Below are positions 23,270 through 34,318 of a stretch of 64,000 nt of DNA, piece by piece. The notes beneath the pieces were generated by a model that did not search any database, was not told the DNA's origin, and saw only the letters and a program-made list of their open reading frames with translations. The DNA is taken from positions 913,471-977,470 of the forward strand of contig MU001512.1 in assembly GCA_010093485.1 (NCBI GenBank), written 5' to 3'. The DNA is from Karstenula rhodostoma CBS 690.94. Its lineage: Eukaryota; Ascomycota; Dothideomycetes; Pleosporales; Didymosphaeriaceae. A program made the position numbers and the translations under genes. Every line of letters starts with the position of its first letter. The first letter of the stretch is position 1.

Positions 23270-24568
23270 TCACCACGAACGACCCATCACACATGCAACT
23301 GCCGTCCAGCCTACACTCCACCTCACGCTGCCCATTACTACCACCAGAACGCATATCCCCGCGGCGATACTAGCGAAAGCATACTTCCAAGCATGGCTTC
23401 GCTGCAACGTGTCTATCTCTAGTATCCACGTCGACACGGTAGTCAGACAGCCATCGAAGCCATCCATGATCCCCTGCAGTACCTGGCAGCCCACCCTGCC
23501 GCCTCCCACGCCCGACCCACGTATCTGGACATGTTGCAGGTCCCACGCCATACCCAAGACAGCCGTGCCAAACATGTTGACAACGAAAGTACCGACTGGG
23601 AAAGAGGGGCTGATGGGGTTGAGCTTGAGCGAGACGTAGAAGCGCAGGAGGCAGCCGAGGGGAGCGAAGACGCATGCGAAGACGGCTTGGCCGCGCCAGG
23701 TCTCGTTGGAAGCATGCCGATCGGGCGGCCATACTGCCATGAAGATGGCGCCGAGCCAGGCGCCCCAGGCGATGAAGACGACGATGGGATCGACGACAGT
23801 CCGAGTAAGGCGGAAGGGCAGCGTGGGCGTGAAACGGTCGAGCAGGAGAGCGATGTGTGCGCCTACCTTGAGCGCCGTGTAGCATACTGCTACCGTGATG
23901 ATGATGATTGCGAGGCCGGCCATGAAAGAGTAGCCGTCGTTTCGTCCAGCCGTCACGCCGATACTAGGATTCCGGAGGTCGTTCAGACAGGCGAGGAACA
24001 CGTCACGCATGAAGCTCGAGAAGCTCGTGAAACTGCCGCAGAAGCCCGTGGCAAGACCAATGTACAGCGGTATCGTCTTCTTGACTTTGGCGTGCGAGGC
24101 TGCTCTGTTCTTCTGTTCGAGGGCTTTCTCTTCGTCGGACGACGGTGTGCGCGGGGGGGTGGGGGCGCGGTGACCCCATTCCTCACGGAACAGGCGATGG
24201 TCTTGCGAGAGGAAGCCCATGAACAGCGTGCCGCCAAAGTTGGCCCAGAGCACTGGGAAGGTGGAGGGTGCGCCGGGGTAGAAGGTCAGCCATTGCACAC
24301 CCAGGCGTGCCAGCGTACCGATTATGGAGAAGAAGATTAGGTAGGAGATGGTGTAGAGCTCCGTGGCCAACGGATGGTATGAGGGATTCTGGTCACGTCC
24401 GGGGATGAAGCTGTGCCTGGCAGATGGCTGCGTTCTCGGCTGGGAAGCTGCGCGCTCCTCTGTCAGGTCGCGATGGACGTAGCGCGGGCTTTCGTCTGGG
24501 TTCTGGGGCGCCGCGACCTGGTCCAATGCACCGTCATCGTGGACGTCTCCAATGGCCCTGCCTCCCAT
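23270..24568 (-). CDS. FEX1: Fluoride exporter FEX (two fused CrcB domains)
   Basis: A single exon encodes 432 residues. The first 65 residues are hydrophilic. The first CrcB domain (about 68-245) has SIIGTLARLGVQWLTF, WANFGGTLFMGFLSQ and GLATGFCGSFTSFSSFMRDVF. The second (about 270-430) has APLGCLLRFYVSL, FPVGTFVVNMFGTAVLGMAWD and GIMDGFDGCLTTVSTW. The G-x-x-x-R, N-x-x-G and G-F-x-G-x-x-T-[ST]-x-S motifs are those lining the fluoride pathway. Eukaryotic FEX proteins are plasma-membrane fluoride channels made of two CrcB units in one chain joined by a linker helix, as here; they keep cytosolic fluoride low. The loop between TM segments of domain 1 (about 125-155, PRTPSSDEEKALEQKNRAASHAK) is an insertion rich in charge. 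The gene is divergent from the uracil phosphoribosyltransferase with 465 bases between start codons. Confidence 0.93.
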   Translation of the reverse strand: MGGRAIGDVHDDGALDQVAAPQNPDESPRYVHRDLTEERAASQPRTQPSARHSFIPGRDQNPSYHPLATELYTISYLIFFSIIGTLARLGVQWLTFYPGAPSTFPVLWANFGGTLFMGFLSQDHRLFREEWGHRAPTPPRTPSSDEEKALEQKNRAASHAKVKKTIPLYIGLATGFCGSFTSFSSFMRDVFLACLNDLRNPSIGVTAGRNDGYSFMAGLAIIIITVAVCYTALKVGAHIALLLDRFTPTLPFRLTRTVVDPIVVFIAWGAWLGAIFMAVWPPDRHASNETWRGQAVFACVFAPLGCLLRFYVSLKLNPISPSFPVGTFVVNMFGTAVLGMAWDLQHVQIRGSGVGGGRVGCQVLQGIMDGFDGCLTTVSTWILEIDTLQRSHAWKYAFASIAAGICVLVVVMGSVRWSVGWTAVACVMGRSW

Positions 24569-25033
24569 GTGACGCCCAGCGCTGCCGTGGCGGCTTCTCG
24601 TCCTTTGCCTGTTCAGGGTGTGTGTGCTTCCTCCGGGGGATCTGCGGCGCGTTGGGCGCGGGCGACACGTGGTCGTGGCCGAGGGTGGAGGTGCGAGCCA
24701 GCTGGCCGCTACCGGGAGGTGATTGCGGGCGCGGACGGCAGAGCGAGAAGCTCCAGGGCCAGGGACAGCATCTCAACGGCGAGCCATTTGGGGTGGCATG
24801 GAGACGGGGTGGGCGGGCATGGTGTAATGTAATGGTTGTCTGCGGCTGCCTCGCTCGGGCGCCTCCGCCTGCTGCGCTAGCCGAGCGCTTGACGCCCGCC
24901 CTCTTATCTCGGTCCCGCCCGCCGTGCATCGACGACGGAGCCTCAAAGCTCCAGCTGGCCCCTCCGCCGCAAAGCTTTAAAGAGTGGCCGTTGCAGCGTG
25001 GCAGGAGCTCCTCTCATACCCCTCACGTAGAAC
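24569..25033. promoter_or_regulatory. Divergent promoter between FEX and uracil phosphoribosyltransferase genes
   Basis: GC-rich, with no gene supported. The long frames through it are extensions of GC-rich shadow frames. No clear TATA box was seen. Confidence 0.45.
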
Positions 25034-25900
25034 ATGGCCAATCTGCCCAAGAATGCCCATGTTTCGCAGCATCCGTGCCTGCACGCGAAGCTCTCCCAGC
25101 TACGCTCCGCCAGCACAAGCTCCAAGGATGTCCAGTCGCTCGTCCACGATATTGCCCTGATGGTCGGCTATGAAGCCCTGGCCCAGGGGCTCAAGGCACA
25201 CCAGGAAGGCACCGTACGTAACCCCGTTTGCATTGCATCCCGGCACATGGCACCTACTCGTGCATCGTTGCCTCCGTCGGCGCCCACCTTACCCCACCCA
25301 TGCCCTCCCACCGCAGCACAACCTCATATCCTCAAACCCATGCGCCTACAACTGGTAAACATCAAACGCTGACCTTGGCAGGACAAATCACCCCTCGGCT
25401 ACACCTACACCACCACCACCATATCTCCCCACCCTACCTCCATCTCGCTCGTCCCCATTCTGCGCAGCGGTCTGTCCATGGTTCCCGCCCTAACCTCGCT
25501 GCTCCCCCAGCCCGTTGCAGTCCACCATCTTGGTCTGTACCGCGAAAAGTCCACCCTCCAACCTGTCGAGTACTATAACAACTTGCCCTACCACGCCCCC
25601 ACCACATCAAACCCGAACGCCAGCGGCCCATCCGAGCTCGCCATCATCGTCGACCCCGTCATTGCCACGGGCGCGACTGCCTCTGCTGCCATTGACAGCC
25701 TGAAGGACTGGGGCGTCAAGAGGATCATTGTTGTCAGCGTGTTGGCCACCGAGGAGGGTCTGAGGCAAGCCTGTGGCGAGTGGGAGGAGGGCGTCGAGGT
25801 GTGGGTGGGTGGTTGCGATAGCGAGGTAGACGACAAGGGCATGATCAAGCCAGGTCTGGGTGACATCGGAGACAGACTCTTCTTGACCATTGGAAAGTAA
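25034..25900 (+). CDS. FUR1: Uracil phosphoribosyltransferase
   Basis: Two exons (25034-25213, 25382-25900) encode 232 residues. The enzyme makes UMP from uracil and PRPP in pyrimidine salvage and is cytosolic. Family blocks are clear: VPILRSGLSMVPAL (about 92-105), GLYREKSTLQPVEYYNNLP, the PRPP-binding loop IIVDPVIATGATASAAIDSL, and the end PGLGDIGDRLFLTIGK. The loop has DPVIATGATA where most members have DPMLATGGSA; both keep the acidic-T-G core. The 168-nt intron with a GTACGT donor and GCTGAC branch site is longer than most introns here but keeps phase 0. Length fits the family. Confidence 0.93.
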
Positions 25901-26195
25901 GTCGTGGGAACCTCCTCGATGCTGGAGAGCACCTTGGATGCATGCATATGTCATCACCAACGATATACATGAACAATCAAAGAAAAATATATGTATCCCA
26001 CCCATCACCTTGAACATTTTCATCCGAGTCGTATCAGTACCGTAGTGATTGGTATATAAATGATAGGCAGACCGTGACTAGTACGTGTTCTAATCAGCCT
26101 ATATAGTGATTTCTATGGAGTTGGGCTCACTCTTCTAGTCCAGCTAGCCCTTTGATAGGCTCTAAATGCGTTGGAGCATCCCATATGTACCAATT

Positions 26196-26340
26196 ACCAC
26201 CTTCAGCCATCAACGACTTTTTCAGCACGTGTTAGCTAATACTAGCTAAACTCATTACAGACGGACTGCAAGCCCAAGCTCACTCTTTGATCAGCCGCTG
26301 CAAATCGTGACTGGAAAATACGCTGATGGCTGAAGGTGGT
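26196..26340. mobile_element. Possible 145-bp MITE-like inverted-repeat element
   Basis: accaccttcagccatca (26196-26212) returns as a perfect reverse complement at 26324-26340, and similarity continues imperfectly for about 17 more bases inward on each side. The inside is non-coding and contains a small palindrome (ttagct..agctaa, about 26233-26250). No clear target-site duplication was found, so a simple hairpin is an alternative. Confidence 0.4.
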
Positions 26341-27610
26341 GAAGGTGTGTTGAAGGTACGGTATGCATTCCGTCATCACCAGATCTATTTTCTACTGCAG
26401 AAGCCCCATCACCACATCACCCCAATATTTCAGTAACATTGTTCTAGGCCCTTGCCCTGGTAGTATGGCTCTGTCATGCATGGCGCAGGACCCCGGTAAA
26501 GTTGAGCATGACATCGGTGGCGTAGCGGCTGTGCTTGTCGCCCGCTTCTGCGCACATTACCACAACCACCACAATGCATACTGACGTGTTGCGATCACGA
26601 TCAGTTCAACTTGAAGTATGAGTCTAGAACTTCCATATGGCCATGGGCACGACGTGATTCGAATGTAGTAAACGCTTGCGCTCAGGCTGGTAGAAATGCA
26701 AGGGTAGAGGAGGCTTGGAGTTCTAGACCATAGACGCTGCATCGTCAGAAGCTGAGCATCGTACAGTGAGTCCTGTGACTATCTACACAACATGAACGAG
26801 CGTAACATATAAATGTCAACGCTTTCTTTCGACCAATTTCTACGCCAACTTGAACGCTTCCCAAGCATCAACCTGCACATCAAAGACCGACTACAAATGA
26901 AGCTACCAAAGGAAACAACACCGCGAAATCGGCAGTCCACGTCGCACATCTATGGAAATTCGTACCTCACAATCACGCTCCTCATAATCCCAACAAAGAC
27001 GAAACCACGCCGTGTCATCCAACGTGCTGACAATGTGATAATCGAGACCCCAAGATATCACTCACCGACTCAATCGCCCGCACCCACACTTTTTGTGTTC
27101 CACCCCGCCCCCGTCATCTTTCACTTTCCCAGCGCAGACGCTGGCGCGAGCGGACCTGGAAGAAGATGGGAAAAGAGAAGAAGAGATCGCCGCGGACCGG
27201 ACAACAGCAACCCGCCTCACCATCCACAACATAAAAACGATTAAACCAACACCGCAAAACATTCACAATACAAGGACGATAGTATTCACGAGATCAGAAT
27301 TGATAGTGACCCGAAGTCAGCAAGTTTTCCGGCTTGTCGAAGGCGTGGATTCCTCAACTACCAACACTTGCTGGTGCTGCAGATGCCTTGTGATGACCGA
27401 CAGGCTCTCGCATGGGCGTGAACACCAACGATCTGGTATGAGATCAAGACTGTACACACTCATCATAGCCCAAGTCACCCTAGGGTCATCTATCAAGAAT
27501 CTGCCTGGCGAGGGGCCTGAGCTGAAATCTGCCCATGGTCTTCAGTTTAGCACGAGAAGTTGCGCTCGTCACGGTTTGTAATTAAAGACTTCTTACAAGA
27601 TGCTGCATTT

Positions 27611-27671
27611 CTTCGTAAGGAGTTCAAATATGATACTTCGCGAGCTTCTGGAAGCCGCTTCGTAAGGAGTT
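27611..27671. repeat. Micro-insertion, copy B: 28-bp core flanked by 14-bp direct repeats
   Basis: The sequence cttcgtaaggagtt occurs at 27611-27624 and 27658-27671. The 33 bases between them contain 27626-27653, which is the exact reverse complement of 6960-6987. The flanking repeats differ completely from those at the other copy, as expected for target-site duplications of two independent insertions. Here the catattt tail occurs once (on the minus strand). Confidence 0.7.
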
Positions 27672-28095
27672 ATGGTGTTATTTAATGTCCGTTATTGGAA
27701 AATGTGAGGTCTGCGTCGCCCTCTAGGTTTATTTCATTGGAAGATATAACGTGCCTCGACACACGCGAAAATTACAGTCTTGTGGCCTCCGATTCGGACA
27801 TTCCTGGACCTTTTGTCGATATGGTTTGGTAGTACTAAGTGTAAATGGCAGGTAATAGTGGTGATGAGGCTGGAGTTGTTGACCAGCGAGGTCTATGTTT
27901 TAGGGTCTCCCACGAGCCACGAGCCACGAGCCTCGGGTATCCTTAGCTCCAAATGACGTCTTGATGGGTGACACAAGAGCGGAGCCGTCTACAACATCTC
28001 GCATATGTGCACTCTTCTCACCCAGATAAGATCTCGAAATCAAGATCTCGGCCAATTCCTCATTCGCAAAGACGCCTGCAGCGCTCTCTTTCGCA

Positions 28096-29478
28096 ATGGC
28101 GTATGTCTACAATTCGCAACTTGTAAGCGCTACGTGCGTTCCGTAGTGATGCGAATGCTAATGAGCATAGGATGCTTTTACACTGTACCATGTGTCAAAT
28201 GAAGAGGCGTCGCGTAAAAGAGTGATAGGACCGGCGCTGCCGGCTCTTGGGCATGCAACTTCTGGAGCTGCGGGAACAGCGATTTCCAAGCTCATCACCT
28301 ATCCCCTTGACCTAGTGATAACGCGACTGCAAGTACAGAGGCATTTTCAGACCGATGACCGTCAGGCGGACTACAATGGCATCCTCGATGCGGTTGCCAA
28401 AATTTACGAAAACGAAGGAGGTATTGGAGCATTCTACACCGGTATCTTGCAGGAGGTCGGTAAAGGCGTGGCGGACAGCTTTTTATTCTTCTTCGCCTAT
28501 TCCTACATTGGTGAGAAGAGGAGAGTAGCGCAAGGGTCGCACAAGCTATCAGCCCTGGATGAGATAGGTGTAGGCGTCATCGCCGGCGCTATTGCCAAAT
28601 TCTGGACAACACCCATACAGAATGTCGTCACACGGAAGCAGACCGCAGCGATGGTCCATGCACGAGATCCCACATCATCAACTTCGCCCAAACTGAGCGC
28701 TAAAGATATTGCGTTACAGATCCGAGATGAGAAGGGATTGCAAGGCTTCTGGTCAGGTTATTCTGCGAGCCTGGTATTGACGTTGAACCCCTCGATCACG
28801 TTCCTGCTGCATAAATTGTTCCTACGGCTGCTGGTATCGAGAGACAAGCGATCGGACCCTGGAGCTCGAATCACGTTTCTCATAGCAGCAGTCAGCAAAG
28901 CGCTCGCGTCAACCATTACGTACCCGTTCTCGCTCGCAAAGACGCGCGCCCAGGTATCTTCACAGAAGCCATCCCAGACCACAGGCCCTACGTCTGAAAC
29001 GCAGAGGTTTGGAGACGTCAGCCGATCCCGAGCAGTGCAAGCGCGCCAGCGAACCGTCTTCAGCACCATTCTCCGCATAGCTCAGACGGAAGGCCTGTGG
29101 GCGCTCTACCAGGGTCTGGGTGCAGAAGTGATGAAGGGTTTCTTCTCGCATGGGATCACGATGCTCATGAAAGATCAGATCCATACCGCCATCATCAACA
29201 TGTACTACCTCGTTCTGAGATCGCTTAAGAAGTCTCCCAGCCCGGAAGAATTGGCGAACATGGCATCTGAGCAGGCACATGATGCATATGAACAAGGCAA
29301 AGAGCAGTTTGGCGATGCGTATGCGAAGGGCGTCGAGGTTGCCGGGTTTGCTGCAGCGAAGGTGCAAGAAGTGACAGCGAGTGGGTCGCACCAGGCTGAG
29401 GAGCTGCTTGAAAAGGGGAGAGAGGTGGCGGATGAAGCTGCGAAACAGGTGCAGGAGAAGCTTGGCGGGGAAAAGTGA
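28096..29478 (+). CDS. Peroxisomal-type adenine nucleotide carrier (mitochondrial carrier family)
   Basis: Two exons (28096-28122, 28171-29478) give 444 residues. The open frame of exon 2 has no upstream ATG, so a 27-base first exon (MAYVYNSQL) joined through a 48-nt intron (gtaagc to gcatag, CTAAT branch) is proposed. Three carrier repeats are visible with TYPLDLVITRLQ, TTPIQNVVTRKQ and TYPFSLAKTRAQ. The first keeps the P-x-[DE]-x-x-x-x-R signature; the second and third are changed (PIQNVVTR, PFSLAKTR), as in the Ant1/PMP34/PMP47 subgroup that imports ATP into peroxisomes for fatty-acid activation. The C-terminal 90 residues form an unusual Ala/Glu/Lys-rich amphipathic tail (AYEQGKEQFGDAYAKGVEVAGFAAAKVQEV), longer than in yeast Ant1. 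Substrate is inferred from the family. Confidence 0.82.
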
Positions 29479-30432
29479 TGGATGGATCAGGTTTCCGGGG
29501 GTTTCAAAGTGTGTACATACCAGGCTGTATAGCGGGTTGTTTCCGGATGTTTAGATTGTATGTATAATAGGGTTTTAGCGTTTGAATTCCGCATGAATAG
29601 CATAGCGGCCGAAATATCTATTGATGTTCAGTGGGAAGTAGTTCGCTTGTCGGGTCTGGAGGAAGTAGTCTATGATTCAGGAGAATGTAGTAGACCTTAG
29701 GGTAACTTGTATCATAATACGCTCTAATTCTGTAGTACAGGAGTATAGCTAGACACAAGACAGCGCCTTTGCAGTCCGAGTTTTCTGTTCGGTCTTTGTA
29801 CGACATGTTCAGTTTGGGCTGATTGAAAGATGACGAGCCTAGGCGAAGATGGCGTTTTCAGGTCGACCGGACGAGTTCTGCAGCTCGAGCTTCAATGGAA
29901 AGTTTATACCGGGCGCTGGCTGTTGCCCTTTGCGGTGCTGTGCAGCAGTCCCAGTGCTAAGCAGGTGAGGCGAGTTGTTGGGCTGCATGTCACTAGTGCA
30001 ACGGTAAAGCAGAAGGCTGGCGCATGCATGCAGCATAGGTCAACAAACCGACCCCTCGACAACAGCACCACAACACAACCTCTCACTCACCCGCCCGCCC
30101 CGGCTACTGACCACTAACCCGCACAGGAACAGGACTGGATCTATACTGCGACGCCGCGCGCGACGCAGGGGTATTTGGCTGAGTTGCGAGGCGGCGCATG
30201 ACTGTTGTCCAGCACCGCATGCTCTCGACCTGAAACATCGCCCGTGGCTGCACAAGGGAGGAACTGCTACCGCTACCGCTACCGCTACCTCTGCCGCGCA
30301 GCACACCCTCGCCTCTGCTCACCGACTTCATTCTTCCCGCGCGCCCGGGCGCCCCCCGCACAGCGACAGCGACAGCAACATCAGCGCCTGCTCCTAAGCC
30401 GCCGCAGACAACATTGACGTCGCAGCCGCACC
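29479..30432. promoter_or_regulatory. Intergenic region and NudE promoter
   Basis: No gene supported. Before the NudE start there is a hexamer run of gctacc units (about 30265-30288) and a short cagcga array (about 30360-30380). The first 300 bases are AT-rich and likely the 3' UTR of the carrier. Confidence 0.4.
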
Positions 30433-32213
30433 ATGGCCGACGGCGTCTCTTCGCCCGCGCGAGGCGAGTGGAGCAGCCCCGAGGAAGAGCTCGCATACTA
30501 CAAGACCCAGTACGAGACGTTGGAGGTCGAGCTGCAAGAGTTCCAGGCCTCTAGCAAGGAACTGGAGGCGGAGCTTGAGAAGGACATCGAGGAGAGCGAA
30601 AAGCGAGAGCGCAGGCTGAAGGAGAAGGTCGAGGCTCTCGGCTTCGAAGTTGAAGAGTGGAAGGTACGCCACCATCTGCCCGGCCCGCGAGCTGCGTTGC
30701 ATCACATACTGACGTTCGCGTGCAGACCAAATACAAGCAAAGCAAGATTGAAGCCAGCAACGCGCAGAGCAAGCTGCAAAAGGAGATCACCGCACTCCGC
30801 GAGGCGCAGCGGTCGCTCCAGATGCAGCTGCGCGATACCGAAGTTCAAAACGACGACCTGGAGCGCCAGGGTCGCAATCAAACATCGTCGCTGGAGGACC
30901 TGGAGTCCAAATACAACGTCACCCTGGAGCGAACCGTCATGCTGGACGAGGAGATCAAGATTGGAGAGCAGGAGCGTGAGGGCTTGAGAATTGAGACGCA
31001 GAGACTCCGTGACGAACTGTCCGATTTGCGCATCGAGGCCGAGATCGTGCAAGAGAAGCTGCGCATTGCAGAGGAGACCATCGAGAACCACCATCAACGC
31101 AAGACGTCGAACCTGCTCGCTGGCGATTCCTTGCGTCCCCGCTCGCCCGTCTCCGAGACATCCACGTCTGCCACAACGCTGTCCTCGCCGACGACGGCTT
31201 CCACGCCACCTCATTCGAAAGCCGATTCCACACTTCCTGATGCCACACCACCTTCCCCACCTTTATCGGAAGCCTCGATCGCCGCAAAGCCAGTACCTTC
31301 TACCCCCATGCCGATGCGGAAGAGCTCCATAGCGTTGGATCCCTCCGCCACGCCCCGGCCTGGCATGTACTCTTCACGGCGGCCGCGGCACTCTCGTGCC
31401 CCTAGTATTCCGAGTTCCATGAAGCCTGCAGCCACACCCAGCGGTCGGGCTACTCCTTCCATTCGGACAACCGCCCTGGCGCAAAGGACTACCAGGCCAA
31501 GCGTGGGAGGAAAGTCGGCGGCCGCTCTGCCGAGGTCTGGCTCCCTGTATCAGATTCGAAATCTGATTGGCAACATGCAGAAGCTCGAGGAGCGTGTACA
31601 CAACGTGAGGTCGAGACTGCCGGCTCCAACGCATACGCCGCCACGGGCCAGTCCGCGAACCGCAAGTGCTCTGGGACACCACATACCGAGCACAGTGACA
31701 GTAAGAAGAAGCAGCAAGCGAACATCACAAGCTTCCACGAGCTCGGCCATAAATGCCACTGGCGATTCTGGCGTGAGTCGTCTCTCCTTTGGAGTGTCGC
31801 GTGAGCCTAGTAGCAGCCGCCCAAGCAGTCGGGCTTCCGTAGTGTCCCAGAGACCAGGGAGCAGGAGCAGCACGCGGACGCCATTGGATCACTACGCTTC
31901 TTCGTCTATCAGTGGGGTAGAGGGGCGGATCCCGCGCTCACGGAGCTCGATGAGCGGACAGTTCAGTGGCCACTCTCATTCCCTGTCTTTGTCTGGCGCC
32001 ATGCGAGACGATCCAGATGGCCTCAGCGATGGCAGCAGTTCAGCCACACCTGCAGGGCGTCGCATGTCGGTTGACAGGTCGGGAATCCCTACCCCGAGCG
32101 GCATTCCTCGAAGACAGAGCACAGGGAGAAGGGCCAGCTCGGAAATGGGTATGCATGGTATGGGCCCTCCTGCAAGACCGCGCAAAATGAGCCAAGTAGA
32201 GGAGTCTTTCTAG
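30433..32213 (+). CDS. NudE/Ndel1-type dynein regulator
   Basis: Two exons (30433-30663, 30726-32213) encode 572 residues. Residues about 12-200 are one long coiled coil starting SPEEELAYYKTQYETLEVELQEFQASSKELEAELEKD, the characteristic start of NudE proteins, which bind Lis1 (NudF) and dynein intermediate chain. A conserved stretch follows (TSNLLAGDSLRPRSP), then a Ser/Pro/Thr-rich disordered C-terminus with SLYQIRNLIGNMQKLEERVHNVRSRLPAPT (about 360-390). NudE supports dynein at microtubule plus ends and nuclear migration along hyphae. The 62-nt intron follows codon 77 in phase 0 and interrupts the coiled coil. The Ser/Arg-rich tail fits regulation by phosphorylation, but that is inference. 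Confidence 0.88.
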
Positions 32214-32633
32214 GAGTAAGTATGCACTGGTGTAGATTTGGACAGGTTCCTGCGACGACGCATCTTCTTCTCGGTACATGATTCGGCGGGCGTGTTACGA
32301 TGTCTTGCATTGGCTTGGAGTTGGGGTATATGCATGAAGGCGACTGGTGTTCAATGACGGCGTCTGGAACAATATGCACATATGAGATGCGACGTCTATT
32401 CCTTGAGCCGCGGTATCAACGTTGCTCGGGATCGACATTGTTACGCATCTCGTTCACATAGTCTAACATTTCATTTGTTTCGGCGGAGAGGATACCCGAT
32501 AGTGACAGGTAGAAATGCCAATCGCGTCTCAAATATGAATGGAGAGGATGCGTGGGCATTCGCTATTCACGGGTACTACTACTAACTTGCATGGTGGCAG
32601 CAAGGCACATGCAACCGTGCCGAGCCCTCTGCA

Positions 32634-32646
32634 GGGGGGGGGGGGG
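32634..32646. repeat. Homopolymer of 13 G
   Basis: Thirteen consecutive G on the plus strand; such runs are unstable and can form quadruplex structures. Confidence 0.9.
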
Positions 32647-33944
32647 TTTATTTTGGCACGCGTCAGCTCACGATGCGCACGTGGATATGGGCAGGAGGCG
32701 ATTATAACAGCTTTTTTCGGAAGGGCAAGGCGGCTTCATGCCATTTGGGGTTTCTGACAGCTTCAGCACGGATGGGGAAATTTGTATGGCAGGCAGCACG
32801 GGCCCTTGGTGTTGAAGCTGTCAGCTGCAAACATCAGACCACTTTTGCCGCTATGTGTGGATCGGACCGCGACACCGGACCCTGGGGATCGGAATGCTGA
32901 GCTTAATCATCGGATCGGAGCTCTTGCCCACTGAGATGATACGGCAAAGGTTATCTAATGCAACAGGTGCCATGTTCGTCGGCAGACTCAGCGGAAGCTG
33001 CGGTTGAGGTGGGCGGGCGAAGCAGGGCGACAGGGCTTCGGCTGACTGAAAGTCGCCGAGAGGCTCATGGCCGAAAGCGTCTTTTCTGACAGCGCTTGGA
33101 TGGAGAGTAGCAATGGGGATGACGGGCACACAGGCGACTGGATAGAGCGGTAGTTGGAAAGGTAGCGGACGGACTCCGAAGGGCTGTGAGTGGAGAGCCG
33201 GCTCGCTCGCCGCTTGAATGCTCGTGTGGATGGCTGGTCAGACGTGGACGTGGGCACGAATGGTCGGAGCTGTAGAGGGGCGCCGGCAGCGTGAGATGTT
33301 CGGCGGTGCAGTAGCTGTGTTGGTGGAGTGTTGGATGGACAGGCCCCAGGGTCGGAGGCAAAGACACGGCGGCAGGGACAGCAGGGCGAGAGAGAGGACG
33401 GTGCAGCGGGTCTTTCTCGTGGCGGAGGGCTGTTTACGGCTTGGACAGCCCGCGGTGCGCTCAACCAGGCGAGGGCGACAGATGTTGGCCGATGATGGCT
33501 CCGACTACCGCCTATCTCGCTCAACAAGGCACGCAGCATTCCTCGGCCGCACCCAACGCTGCGCTGCGCTGCACCATGGCTTCTCGCAGCGTCCACGGCG
33601 GCTGCACTGTTGCACTGTTGCACTGTTGCTGCAACGAGGCCGCCGATGCGCTGCGATGCCCTCGGGCTCCGGGGCGTCCAGGGGGCAGCGTTTGGTAGCT
33701 CTTGGGTTGGGGGAGCGCCGAGCGGCATGCTTAGCCTCCTTGGGTAGGGCGTCGACGACGATTCAACAGCTTCGGGTCGAGCTTGGGGGAGTCCCGTAGA
33801 GAGAATTTTAATAACTAGAGAGCATCCGCCCGCCCTCGCTCCCCTTCTCTGCTCTGCTCTGCCTCTGTCTCTGATACCCGCGATACCCTGCATCCGCTCA
33901 TTGTTCCTTCCTTTTCTGCATTGCAGCGAGGCATTGCCCTCGAC

Positions 33945-33986
33945 GCACCACGCACCACGCACCACGCACCACGCACCACGCACTAC
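33945..33986. repeat. gcaccac heptamer array
   Basis: Five perfect units plus one gcactac variant, about 330 bases upstream of the ACC1 start codon. Confidence 0.9.
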
Positions 33987-34318
33987 GCACGCCCGGCGTC
34001 TCTATAGCTTTGCCCGCTGACCGCCGAGCGGCCTGCTGCTGTGCCCTGCTGCCCTGCTGCCCTGGTGCCCTTGCTGTTACTCTACTAATACTCAAAGCAC
34101 CGGCACCTCCCACCGGCGCCTTCTACATCATCGCGCGAGGCGTGCAATTGGCTGCACTTGCCCCCCCACGCAACCCAACCCAACCCGCCCTCGAGAGGCT
34201 CCGGTAACTACGCGTGAGATCGCCGACGCTCTTCGTACAAATTTGTCCCGGCCCACCTCCGACTCCGACCGCCCTCATCGCAGTCCCTGCACGGGCACAT
34301 TCCCCCTCCCCCAACACC

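Larger units (their letters stand above)
25901..28095. other. 2.2-kb intergenic region with small repeats
   Basis: No gene supported; the longest plus frame (26813-27244) is Pro/Arg-rich in its second half and has no motif. It contains a possible 145-bp inverted-repeat element (26196-26340), the second copy of the micro-insertion (27611-27671) and three cacgagc heptamers (27911-27931). Confidence 0.45.
32214..34318. promoter_or_regulatory. Long upstream region of ACC1
   Basis: No gene supported: the 331-residue minus frame (32988-33983) is Arg/Ser/Pro-rich, overlaps the repeats and has no motif. It contains a run of 13 G (32634-32646), a 12-bp inverted repeat (ctgacagcttca at 32754-32765, complement at 32813-32824), an 8-bp gcactgtt array (about 33604-33629), gcaccac heptamers (33945-33986) and a gctgccct array (about 34040-34062). 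A pyrimidine-rich tract (about 33838-33875) is typical of fungal promoters near transcription starts. Confidence 0.5.

Noticed and set aside
23531..24340. 269-residue plus frame opposite the fluoride exporter
   Set aside because: Acidic low-complexity shadow of the FEX coding strand; the FEX frame has all family motifs.
26813..27244. 143-residue plus frame in the 26-27 kb gap
   Set aside because: No recognised domain, no splice support, and biased Pro/Arg/His composition in the second half.
32988..33983. 331-residue minus frame upstream of ACC1
   Set aside because: Arg/Ser/Pro-rich, includes the heptamer array, and lies in promoter-like DNA.
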